Shown one piece after another: positions 1 through 5,837 of a stretch of DNA of 5,850 bases (positions are counted from its first letter, which is position 1; every line of letters begins with the position of its first letter). Origin of the DNA: an uncultured Bacteroidales bacterium. GTDB lineage: Bacteria > Bacteroidota > Bacteroidia > Bacteroidales > Bacteroidaceae. The notes below the pieces were generated by a model that saw nothing but the letters and a program-made list of their open reading frames with translations, was not told the origin of the DNA and ran no database searches. Where the stretch lies: positions 1 to 5,850 of the forward strand of contig CAMAMZ010000126.1 of the NCBI GenBank assembly GCA_945837185.1. The letters are read 5' to 3'. Both the position numbers and the translations under genes were made by a program.

Positions 1-96
1 GAGGTTTTTCCATAGATTTTGTGTAAGTTTGCAGCTGCATTACGCAGGTGAGTTCTTGGGAAAGCAGACTTAGCTGCATAGAAAACAATAAAGGCG
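1..96. other. Leader region upstream of the HAD phosphatase gene
   Basis: No complete gene is visible here. All three forward frames meet stops before the HAD start: TAG at 13-15, TAA at 24-26 and TAG at 71-73. Any of these could be the tail of an upstream gene, but too little is present to identify one. On the minus strand a frame starting at ATG 79-77 (or 13-11) stays open to the left edge for about 26 codons, which is too short to call. The region carries an 8-bp direct repeat AGCTGCAT at 33-40 and 72-79. The first copy lies in a 10-bp palindrome TGCAGCTGCA (30-39). The function of these repeats is unknown. Confidence 0.5.
24..31 (+). promoter_or_regulatory. Candidate Bacteroidota -7 promoter element for the HAD gene
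   Basis: TAAGTTTG matches the Bacteroidota sigma-ABfr -7 consensus TAnnTTTG exactly. It would place transcription start near 38-42, about 55 nt ahead of the ATG at 97. The matching -33 TTTG would fall at or beyond the left window edge and cannot be confirmed; the nearby T-run at 5-9 is too close to serve. One 8-mer match with four fixed T/G positions and a TA is weak evidence alone. Confidence 0.35.
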
Positions 97-738
97 ATGA
101 AAGAATATAAAACATACGTTTTTGACTTAGACGGCACACTGCTGTCTACCCTTGCCGACCTTGCGGCCAGCACCAACTATGCTTTGAGCTGTTATGGAAT
201 GCCCCAGCGAACATTAGAGGAAGTGCGTTTCTTTGTGGGGAATGGCGTAAGAAAACTGATGGAACGTGCTGTGCCCGATGGTGCTGCCAATCCCCGTTTT
301 GAACAGGTGTTTGCATGCTTCCGCACGCACTATATGCAGCATAATCTCGACACAACGGCCCCCTATCCGGGCGTGATGGATATGTTGGCCGCCCTTAAAG
401 CCAAGCACAAGCATATTGCCGTGGTGAGCAACAAGTTTTATGCTGCCACTCAGGAATTGTGCCGGCATTTCTTTGGCGATTATGTAGATGTTGCCATAGG
501 AGAACGTGCCGGTATACGAAAGAAACCTGCTCCCGACACGGTGAACGAGGCATTGCGCTTGTTGGGTGTTACAGCAGAGGGGGCTGTATATATAGGTGAC
601 AGCGATGTTGACATTGAAACGGCTGCCAATAGTGGTATGCCATGCATCAGCGTATTATGGGGATTTCGTGACCGCGACTTCCTGCTTGCGCATGGTGCAC
701 AAACCTTTGTGGCTTCTCCCTTAGAATTATTGCCTTAG
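97..738 (+). CDS. gph: HAD-superfamily phosphatase, phosphoglycolate phosphatase-like
   Basis: A complete 213-residue cytoplasmic HAD subfamily IA hydrolase, which removes phosphate from small phosphorylated metabolites through an aspartyl-phosphate intermediate and Mg2+. All four HAD motifs are present. Motif I is FDLDGT, with nucleophile D10 and acid/base D12. Motif II is VVSN, with S111. Motif III is RKKPAPD, with K143 as the likely lysine. Motif IV is IGDSDVD, with D168 and D172. Residues about 18-85 form the helical cap inserted after motif I. The C-terminal GFRDRDFLLAHGA stretch (189-201) and the length fit Gph-like proteins, which detoxify 2-phosphoglycolate, but substrates in this family are hard to predict and the symbol is by similarity only. 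The start is the first ATG after an in-frame TAG at 79-81. AAAGG (90-94) precedes it but sits too close to be a normal Shine-Dalgarno site. The gene is convergent with the efflux operon and probably independent of it. Confidence 0.9.
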   Translation: MKEYKTYVFDLDGTLLSTLADLAASTNYALSCYGMPQRTLEEVRFFVGNGVRKLMERAVPDGAANPRFEQVFACFRTHYMQHNLDTTAPYPGVMDMLAALKAKHKHIAVVSNKFYAATQELCRHFFGDYVDVAIGERAGIRKKPAPDTVNEALRLLGVTAEGAVYIGDSDVDIETAANSGMPCISVLWGFRDRDFLLAHGAQTFVASPLELLP

Positions 739-758
739 TATAGACATTGAGATAGCAT

Positions 759-844
759 AAAAAAGCGTCCGCCATATCTGTTCCCTTCAAAATATAAATA
801 CCAAAGACCTGAAAACTGAATTGAAGAGAAGCGAATGGCGGACG
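759..844 (-). terminator. Two-tier hairpin with U-tract, terminator of the efflux operon
   Basis: The outer arms CGTCCGCCAT (766-775) and ATGGCGGACG (835-844) are perfectly complementary over 10 bp. Inside them, after a bulged base (776), 777-778 pair with 833-834. After a 2x2 internal loop, 781-790 pair with 821-830. The one imperfect inner pair (784/827) is C-A in a plus-strand RNA but a G-U wobble in a minus-strand RNA. The loop is about 30 nt (791-820). Read from the minus strand, the stem is followed directly by C and six U (A-run at 759-764), the layout of an intrinsic terminator, about 35 nt after the permease stop. No U-tract follows the stem on the plus strand, so it should act mainly on the operon. 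The long loop is unusual for a terminator. Confidence 0.6.
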
Positions 845-878
845 ACGAGAGAGAAACTATATTTATGGATAAATGCTA

Positions 879-2117
879 TTATTCATATCTGATGGCTTCA
901 ATAGGATCGAGGAGGGCCGCTTTCTTGGCCGGATACCATCCGAAGAAGATACCGGTGAAAGTACATACTACGAAACTCATGATGATGCTCCACGGCTGGA
1001 TGTAGATGGGCCAATGCACTGCCATATTCACGGCATAAGATGCCCCCACTCCTAAAAGTACACCAATCACACCACCTGTTACGCTGAGCAGAATAGCCTC
1101 AATCAGGAATTGGTTCAGGATGTCTATACCTCGGGCTCCCACACTCATTCGCAAGCCTATCTCCTTCGTACGCTCCGTAACACTGACATACATGATATTC
1201 ATGATGCCGATACCACCCACAATGAGCGATATTCCGGCCACGGCACCCAACAGGATGGTAAGCATATTGGTAGTAGAATTCATCATAGAGGCCAGTTCTT
1301 CCTGTGAACGGATGTTGAAATCATCTTTATCACCCTCACTGTCTGCTGTCGCCTCACGTAATTTATGATTACTTCGCAGCAACGACGTAATTTCTTCAGT
1401 GGCTTTTTCGGTTACACCTTCCATGACGGCCGAACATTGAATCTCGCTCAGATAAGTTTGTGCCAAGATTCGTTTCATGACAGTTGTATAAGGACTGAGT
1501 ACCAGGTTGTCCTGGTCAAATCCCATGGAGTTATAGCCTTTTTTCTTCAGTACACCAATCACACGGAAGGGTATGCTTCCAAAGCGCACCGTTTTGCCTA
1601 TAGGGTCGCCTCCGTCAGGAAAAAGATAGTCAACCACCGTTTGTCCGAGTATGCACACCTTGGCCGATGCCTTGATGTCATGCTCCGTAAAACAAGTGCC
1701 ATCGGCCACGGCAAGTTGGCGTATTTCCAAGTATTCGGTATTGACACCATAAATGCTCGATTGGGTATTGTTATTGCCATATACCCATTGCCCGGATTTG
1801 CTTACCACGGGGCTCACGGCTTTCACATAATGGCAGTTGTCGCGTATGCTTTGGTAGTCGGTAATCTTAAGTGTCTGCATAGCTGAAGGGTCTTGTCGCA
1901 CACCACCTCGCATGTCGGCACCCGGATGAATCATAATCATGTTCGATCCCATTTCGGCTATATTGGCCTGAATACTTTTCTTTGAGCCTTGTCCGATGGC
2001 AAGCATGGTGATTACCGACGCCACACCGATGATGATGCCAAGGGCGGTAAGAAAAGAGCGCATTTTGTTGGCAGCTATTGCCCGTAGCGCTATCTTAAAT
2101 AAATTCGTATAATTCAT
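879..2117 (-). CDS. macB: MacB-type ABC transporter permease (MacB_PCD + FtsX domains)
   Basis: A complete 412-residue inner-membrane subunit of a tripartite exporter. The order of parts matches the membrane half of MacB: a cytoplasmic N-terminus, a first membrane helix (about 22-42, with the family-typical LTALGIIIGVAS), a large periplasmic domain (about 43-283, MacB_PCD), then three helices (about 284-310, 337-361, 374-394) forming the FtsX domain. The segment ERTKEIGLRMSVGAR (315-329) is the conserved cytoplasmic coupling region that contacts the ATPase. The C-terminus ends in the family motif P-A-K-K-A-A-x-x-x-P-x-E-A-I-R-Y-E (396-412). Such permeases do not carry substrate through the membrane; they use ATP-driven motion to push periplasmic substrate into the adaptor and outer-membrane channel. 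The start ATG shares one base with the ATPase stop (TAATG), suggesting translational coupling. It is the last gene of the operon. Four cysteines (95, 142, 155, 228) lie in the periplasmic part. The symbol is by similarity, since macB proper is a fused gene. Confidence 0.92.
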   Translation of the reverse strand: MNYTNLFKIALRAIAANKMRSFLTALGIIIGVASVITMLAIGQGSKKSIQANIAEMGSNMIMIHPGADMRGGVRQDPSAMQTLKITDYQSIRDNCHYVKAVSPVVSKSGQWVYGNNNTQSSIYGVNTEYLEIRQLAVADGTCFTEHDIKASAKVCILGQTVVDYLFPDGGDPIGKTVRFGSIPFRVIGVLKKKGYNSMGFDQDNLVLSPYTTVMKRILAQTYLSEIQCSAVMEGVTEKATEEITSLLRSNHKLREATADSEGDKDDFNIRSQEELASMMNSTTNMLTILLGAVAGISLIVGGIGIMNIMYVSVTERTKEIGLRMSVGARGIDILNQFLIEAILLSVTGGVIGVLLGVGASYAVNMAVHWPIYIQPWSIIMSFVVCTFTGIFFGWYPAKKAALLDPIEAIRYE

Positions 2118-2878
2118 TATTCATCACTGTTAGCGGGTAAGGCTGCCAGCCCTTCAGCGGCAGAGCGGATATGCTGGTTGTATTCATCACTGATGATATG
2201 TCCGTCGCGCAACTCAATATTGCGGCTGGAGTAATGGGCAATATCAGGATTATGGGTAACGAAAATAATCGTACGCCCTTCAGCGTGTAGTTTCTGGAAG
2301 AGCACAAGAATCTCGAACGATGTGCGCGTATCGAGGTTTCCCGTAGCCTCATCGGCAAGTATTACAGCAGGGTCGTTGACTAAAGCACGTGCTATAGCTA
2401 CACGCTGCATCTGTCCACCCGACATCTGGTTCGACTTATGATAGAGTCTGTCACCCAGTCCTACAGCTATCAACGCTTTCTCTGCCCGTTCCTGGCGTTC
2501 TTTGGCATTGATAGCTGCGTTATACATTAAAGGCAATTCCACGTTCTCCACACTTGTAGTTTTAGGCAGGAGGTTGTAATTTTGGAAGATGAAGCCTATC
2601 TTACGGTTGCGTAGCACGGCACGTTGCGACTTGCTCATGGTGCGGACGCTCACGCCATCGAGCAGATATTCTCCGCTGGTAGGCGTATCTAAACATCCTA
2701 ACTGGTTGAGAAGGGTCGACTTACCGGAGCCTGATTTACCCATGATAGTGACGAACTCACCCTCGTAAATCTTGAACGACACCCCTCGGAGGGCATGCAC
2801 AACTTCCTCGCCAACAAGAAAATCACGCTTTACGTTCTGCAACTCGATAACAACTTTTTTTTCTTTCTCCATACACAT
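2117..2878 (-). CDS. MacB/LolD-type ABC transporter ATP-binding protein
   Basis: A complete 253-residue cytoplasmic ATPase that would dimerise and power the permease encoded next. Visible motifs are Walker A GKSGSGKST (47-55, K53), Q-loop Q99, signature MSGGQ (152-156, M in place of the usual L), Walker B VILADE (172-177, catalytic E177), D-loop NLD (181-183) and H-loop H209. The Walker B flank reads DEATG where the family commonly has DEPTG. The run ENVELPLMY (111-119) is typical of the MacB/LolD/FtsE group. After about residue 230 a poorly conserved tail of some 20 residues follows. The start at 2878 leaves only 2 nt after the adaptor stop; an in-frame ATG at 2872 (Met3) leaves 8 nt and is an equally good choice. 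The stop overlaps the permease start by one base. In MacB of Proteobacteria this domain is fused to the permease; 253 + 412 residues is close to that combined length. Confidence 0.93.
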   Translation of the reverse strand: MCMEKEKKVVIELQNVKRDFLVGEEVVHALRGVSFKIYEGEFVTIMGKSGSGKSTLLNQLGCLDTPTSGEYLLDGVSVRTMSKSQRAVLRNRKIGFIFQNYNLLPKTTSVENVELPLMYNAAINAKERQERAEKALIAVGLGDRLYHKSNQMSGGQMQRVAIARALVNDPAVILADEATGNLDTRTSFEILVLFQKLHAEGRTIIFVTHNPDIAHYSSRNIELRDGHIISDEYNQHIRSAAEGLAALPANSDE

Positions 2879-2880
2879 GA

Positions 2881-4056
2881 TTATTTTTTCTTGCTGGGTG
2901 GACCAGGAGCAAACGGACTCTTTTCCTTTATGGTATTATCCTCAGCCTCTGGTTCTCCCGTACGGATATTCACGATAATTTCCTTGCCGGCTTCTATGCC
3001 TTTCAAAATCTGGGTGTGTGTACCATCGCTCATTCCGATGCTCACAGGAATAGCCACTACGCGGTCACCGTCTAATGCCCATACCTTGTTTTTCCCCTTG
3101 CAATCTACAATTTTGTACTTGCCAACTGTTTCTTTTTCCGGTGTGAACCGCAGTGCTTTTGAGGGAACGCTAAGCACACCATTGTTTTCTTGTGTATAGA
3201 TGGTGACGTTGGCCGTTAGGCCGGGCTTTAGTTTTAAATCCGCATTGGGAGCACTGATAACCACTTCGTAGGTTACTACATTGTTGGTGGTGGTAGCTTC
3301 CTGACGCACCTGCTTTACCTCACCTTCAAACTGGTCGTTGGGGTAGGCATCAACAGTGAATGTAACACGCTCTCCCTCACGCACCTCACCGATATCAGCT
3401 TCATCCACAGCAGCCACCACCTGCATGTTTGTCAGGTCTTGCGCAATGATGAAAAGCTCTGGTGTAGAGAAACTGGCCGCTACAGTTTGTCCTTCTTCTA
3501 CAGATTTCGACAATACCACGCCATCGATAGGCGATGTGATGGTGGCATAGCCTAAGTTGGTTTGTGCCTTCTTCACACTCTCACGGGCTGTGGCCAATTG
3601 CTCCTTGGCTTGTCGATAGCTCAGCATTGCCGACTCATAGTCGTCGGCACATACCAATCCTTTGTCGAAAAGTGCCTTGTAGCGTTTGTAGTTGGCTTCT
3701 TGATAGTTATAAGCGCTTTGAAAACTGGCCAAGTTTGCTTTGGCTGTGTTTAACTCGCTGGTGAGGTTTGTCTTGTCGAGTTCAGCAATAACTTGTCCTT
3801 TTTTAACGATGCTGTTATAGTCGACATACAAATGACTCACAATACCGGATACCTGCGTACCCACCGTTACAGAGGTAACGGGTTCTATAGTTCCCGTGGC
3901 GGTGACACTGTTTTGAATATCAGCTGGAGCAGCCTTTGCCGTTTCAAAGCTAAGTTCCTCTTTTTTCTTGCTGTCTGACAACAACCATGCCACGAGAGCT
4001 AATACTAACAGGGCAATGGCAATGTACCACACTTTGCTAAGTTTTTTCGTATTCAT
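2881..4056 (-). CDS. macA: MacA-like periplasmic adaptor (membrane fusion protein)
   Basis: A complete 391-residue adaptor linking the inner-membrane ABC permease to the outer-membrane channel. An uncleaved N-terminal anchor (about 10-27) follows a short basic cytoplasmic tail. The parts are in the usual order: first half of the lipoyl domain (about 58-95, with VGTQVSGIV), alpha-helical hairpin (about 98-167), second lipoyl half (about 170-200, with ATITSPIDGVV and EEGQTV), beta-barrel (about 208-290) and a membrane-proximal domain (about 293-365). A proline- and lysine-rich tail (PFAPGPPSKKK, 381-391) ends the protein. The hairpin tip carries R125 and L129 of the TolC-docking RLS motif, but the serine position is C136. 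The gene starts 36 nt after the TolC-like gene's stop, with an A/T-rich leader and no clear Shine-Dalgarno site, and ends 2 nt before the ATPase start. The name MacA rests on the neighbouring ABC genes; alone it could also be read as a generic RND-type adaptor. Confidence 0.92.
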   Translation of the reverse strand: MNTKKLSKVWYIAIALLVLALVAWLLSDSKKKEELSFETAKAAPADIQNSVTATGTIEPVTSVTVGTQVSGIVSHLYVDYNSIVKKGQVIAELDKTNLTSELNTAKANLASFQSAYNYQEANYKRYKALFDKGLVCADDYESAMLSYRQAKEQLATARESVKKAQTNLGYATITSPIDGVVLSKSVEEGQTVAASFSTPELFIIAQDLTNMQVVAAVDEADIGEVREGERVTFTVDAYPNDQFEGEVKQVRQEATTTNNVVTYEVVISAPNADLKLKPGLTANVTIYTQENNGVLSVPSKALRFTPEKETVGKYKIVDCKGKNKVWALDGDRVVAIPVSIGMSDGTHTQILKGIEAGKEIIVNIRTGEPEAEDNTIKEKSPFAPGPPSKKK

Positions 4057-4092
4057 TGTTGTATACTATATAATTAGGAGATGAATGATTCT

Positions 4093-5433
4093 TTATAGTT
4101 GCCCTTCTTGATAGAATTTGAGCATGTCGAGGTTGAGAACGGCAAGGTATTTACTTTGCAGTTCATTTTGCTGTGCCTTGAGCAGGTTGTCTCTTCCCGT
4201 CATGAGTTCCACCGTATTCTTCAAGCCATAACGGAACTGCTCGCTGAGCAAAGCGTAGCTCTCTTCGGCACTCTTACGGCTTTCTTGGGCTGCCTTGAAC
4301 ATGTTTTGGTTCGTTACAGCTTGCAGCCAGTAGTTTTCGATGGTTGCATACAGATTTGTCCGTTGGTCTTGCAAATCAAGCATATAGGTTTGCCGTTGAA
4401 TCTCTGCCTTATTGACGGCGGTCTTTGTTTGCCGTTGGTCAAAGAGGGGAATGCTGATGTTGACTCCTCCGCCAAAATTAAAATTATTTTTGAGCTGCGT
4501 ACCCCAGGCGGTAGTGTTCATAGAGGTTGTTGTGGTTGAGAAACCCGCACTAAGTCCCACATTCGGCATGCGGCCAGCCTTGGCAATCTTGAGTTGAATG
4601 TCAGACGATTCGATACCCAATTTGGCGTTTTTGATCTCTGGCCGCTGTTCAAGTGCCGACAGATAAACTTGTTGCAGTTCAGGAATCGTCTGGAGGGCCA
4701 TCTGGTCTGTCATTTCCGGTATAGCGATGTCAAACTCCTCCTCATCCGTGAGTTGCAGCAATTGCTTCAGTTGTCGTTTGTAGTTTCTGATATTACTCTC
4801 TGCCTGCACCACGTTATACTCGTCTTGTGCGCGTTGTGCGGAAAGTTGTGCCAAATCGGCTCTGCTCAGTTTCTTCTGGTTCACAAATTCCCTGCCTCGT
4901 TCTTCGTTGGCCTTACTGGTAGCAAGTATCGACTCGTTTACCCGTTTAGCATCAATGCTATAAAGAATTTGAATATAAAGCTGGGCAATCTGCTCCTGAA
5001 TCTGGTTGGCTGTAACAGCAGAATCAAGGGCTGCTTGTTGTTCTGCTATTTTGTTGACTTTGATTTTGTTGTGGTTTACATTGCCGTTCCATACGGTCCA
5101 ATTGGCGTTGAGGGCATACGACCCATTGTAATAGGTTTTATCTACACTGGCCTGCACTTGATCGCCTGCCACTACCGCGCGACCTGTTTGGGGCCATGGC
5201 GTGTAGGAGATATTCTGATTGGTAGATAAATTCAGCGAGGGTAGGAGCGCAGCCTGACTTAGTTTGATGTCTTCGAGTGCACTCTGTCGCTGGAGTTTGT
5301 TTTTTTGTAGGGAGATGTTGTTGTCAATAGCGTAATCAATGCACTGTCTGAGTGTCCATTGGCGTGCTTCCACTTGGAGCACACTTGTTGAGAATGCAAG
5401 GATAGCTATTAAACCCTTTCCTAATCTTTTCAT
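4093..5433 (-). CDS. TolC-family outer-membrane efflux protein
   Basis: A complete 446-residue outer-membrane channel subunit, expected to form a trimer that gives the pump its exit duct. A signal peptide is clear: basic MKRLGK, a hydrophobic stretch (about 8-20) and a likely signal peptidase I site after VEA (23). The mature protein begins with the family-typical TLRQCIDYAIDNN (27-39). Two outer-membrane efflux protein repeats follow, at about 27-230 and 250-440. Each has long amphipathic helices rich in Q, A, N and K that build the periplasmic tunnel, and strands that form the barrel (for example FNFGGGVNISIPLFDQ, 318-333). The C-terminal QFRYGLKNTVELMTGRDNLLKAQ segment (399-421) is also characteristic. 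The start is preceded by the A-rich GCGAAAAAGAT (5444-5434 on the minus strand), common ahead of Bacteroidota genes. It is the first gene of the operon, so its upstream region should hold the promoter. The length is usual for the family. Confidence 0.93.
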   Translation of the reverse strand: MKRLGKGLIAILAFSTSVLQVEARQWTLRQCIDYAIDNNISLQKNKLQRQSALEDIKLSQAALLPSLNLSTNQNISYTPWPQTGRAVVAGDQVQASVDKTYYNGSYALNANWTVWNGNVNHNKIKVNKIAEQQAALDSAVTANQIQEQIAQLYIQILYSIDAKRVNESILATSKANEERGREFVNQKKLSRADLAQLSAQRAQDEYNVVQAESNIRNYKRQLKQLLQLTDEEEFDIAIPEMTDQMALQTIPELQQVYLSALEQRPEIKNAKLGIESSDIQLKIAKAGRMPNVGLSAGFSTTTTSMNTTAWGTQLKNNFNFGGGVNISIPLFDQRQTKTAVNKAEIQRQTYMLDLQDQRTNLYATIENYWLQAVTNQNMFKAAQESRKSAEESYALLSEQFRYGLKNTVELMTGRDNLLKAQQNELQSKYLAVLNLDMLKFYQEGQL

Positions 5434-5771
5434 ATCTTTTTCGCTTACTGTTTACACGATGTTATGATGCAGGTCATGGCATAAGGTTTGAATATCGTAT
5501 GTTGATTTAACACATTTTCTCTGTTATTTAAAATAAATTGTGAGAAAACCGACAAATAAAGTCTCTGTGTAAAATGTGTTGGGCAACATTTATCAGGTGC
5601 CCCGATAATTTTAATCGAGAATAACTCAAGGACAAACAACGGCAACACCCTTCCTAGGTTCTGCGCTCGTAAATCTGAAGTAAAAACAGTTAAAGTCAGC
5701 TATCCGCTAAAAGGCAATAGCTACCAAACAACAATATAAATGCTACAACAGCCTCAAGGAACCTCTGTTTT
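5434..5771. other. Gene-free upstream region of the efflux operon
   Basis: No credible gene is seen here. The longest minus-strand frame (5445-5648, 67 codons) has no recognisable features and ends just ahead of the TolC-like start. The region should contain the operon promoter, but no convincing TTTG / TAnnTTTG pair was found on the minus strand. The closest is TTTATTTG (5559-5552), whose nearest upstream TTG is 24 nt away, too far. An inverted repeat lies at 5509-5580, a small hairpin AGCTAT/ATAGCT at 5698-5703/5717-5722, and a lone CCTAGG at 5653-5658. Confidence 0.6.
5509..5580. repeat. 10-bp perfect inverted repeat in the efflux operon leader
   Basis: AACACATTTT (5509-5518) and AAAATGTGTT (5571-5580) are exact reverse complements, separated by 52 bp. 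Between them is a 13-nt A/T dyad, TTATTT-A-AAATAA (5524-5536). The repeat lies 76 nt upstream of the TolC-like start, where operators or a structured 5' leader would be expected. The arms are A/T-rich, so chance cannot be excluded. Confidence 0.4.
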
Positions 5772-5791
5772 CGTTCAGCCTAGGCTGAACG
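5772..5791. repeat. Perfect 20-bp palindrome (copy 1)
   Basis: CGTTCAGCCTAGGCTGAACG is identical to its own reverse complement over all 20 bp. It is G/C-richer than the surrounding DNA. Its right flank (GGT, counting the last palindrome base) mirrors the left flank (ACC) of the partial second copy. No U-tract follows on either strand, so it does not look like an intrinsic terminator. It could be a binding site for a dimeric protein, a REP-like element or the end of a small mobile element. Confidence 0.75.
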
Positions 5792-5794
5792 GTC

Positions 5795-5812
5795 ATAGAA
5801 GTTAACTTCTAT
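5795..5812. repeat. Perfect 18-bp palindrome centred on GTTAAC
   Basis: ATAGAAGTTAACTTCTAT equals its own reverse complement. It begins 3 nt after the first 20-bp palindrome and is unrelated to it in sequence. Its TAACTT half-site (5803-5808) recurs once more at 5825-5830. It resembles an operator for a dimeric repressor in size and symmetry, but no known family consensus is recognised. Confidence 0.7.
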
Positions 5813-5837
5813 CGCCACAGATTATAACTTACTTTAC

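Noticed and set aside
1..79. Minus-strand frame open to the left edge from ATG at 79-77 or 13-11
   Set aside because: Only about 26 codons are visible, no minus-strand promoter was seen, and nothing in the sequence is recognisable. It could be the start of a divergent gene, but this cannot be supported.
1365..1886. 173-codon plus-strand open frame opposite the permease gene
   Set aside because: Antisense to the MacB-type permease, with no motif or leader; a shadow frame.
4594..5229. 211-codon plus-strand open frame opposite the TolC-like gene
   Set aside because: It lies entirely antisense to a strongly supported gene, is rich in Cys, Leu and Phe in a way typical of shadow frames, and has no recognisable domain or start context.
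5552..5586. Minus-strand promoter of the efflux operon (TTTATTTG with upstream TTG)
   Set aside because: The -7-like element deviates from TAnnTTTG at the second base, and the spacing to the TTG is about 24 nt, longer than the usual 19-21.
5445..5648. 67-codon minus-strand open frame upstream of the TolC-like gene
   Set aside because: No domain, signal or start context, low-complexity A/T-rich DNA, and it occupies the region where the operon promoter and leader must lie.
5772..5812. Intrinsic terminator for a gene beyond the right edge
   Set aside because: The palindromes could fold as hairpins, but neither is followed by a U-tract on either strand.
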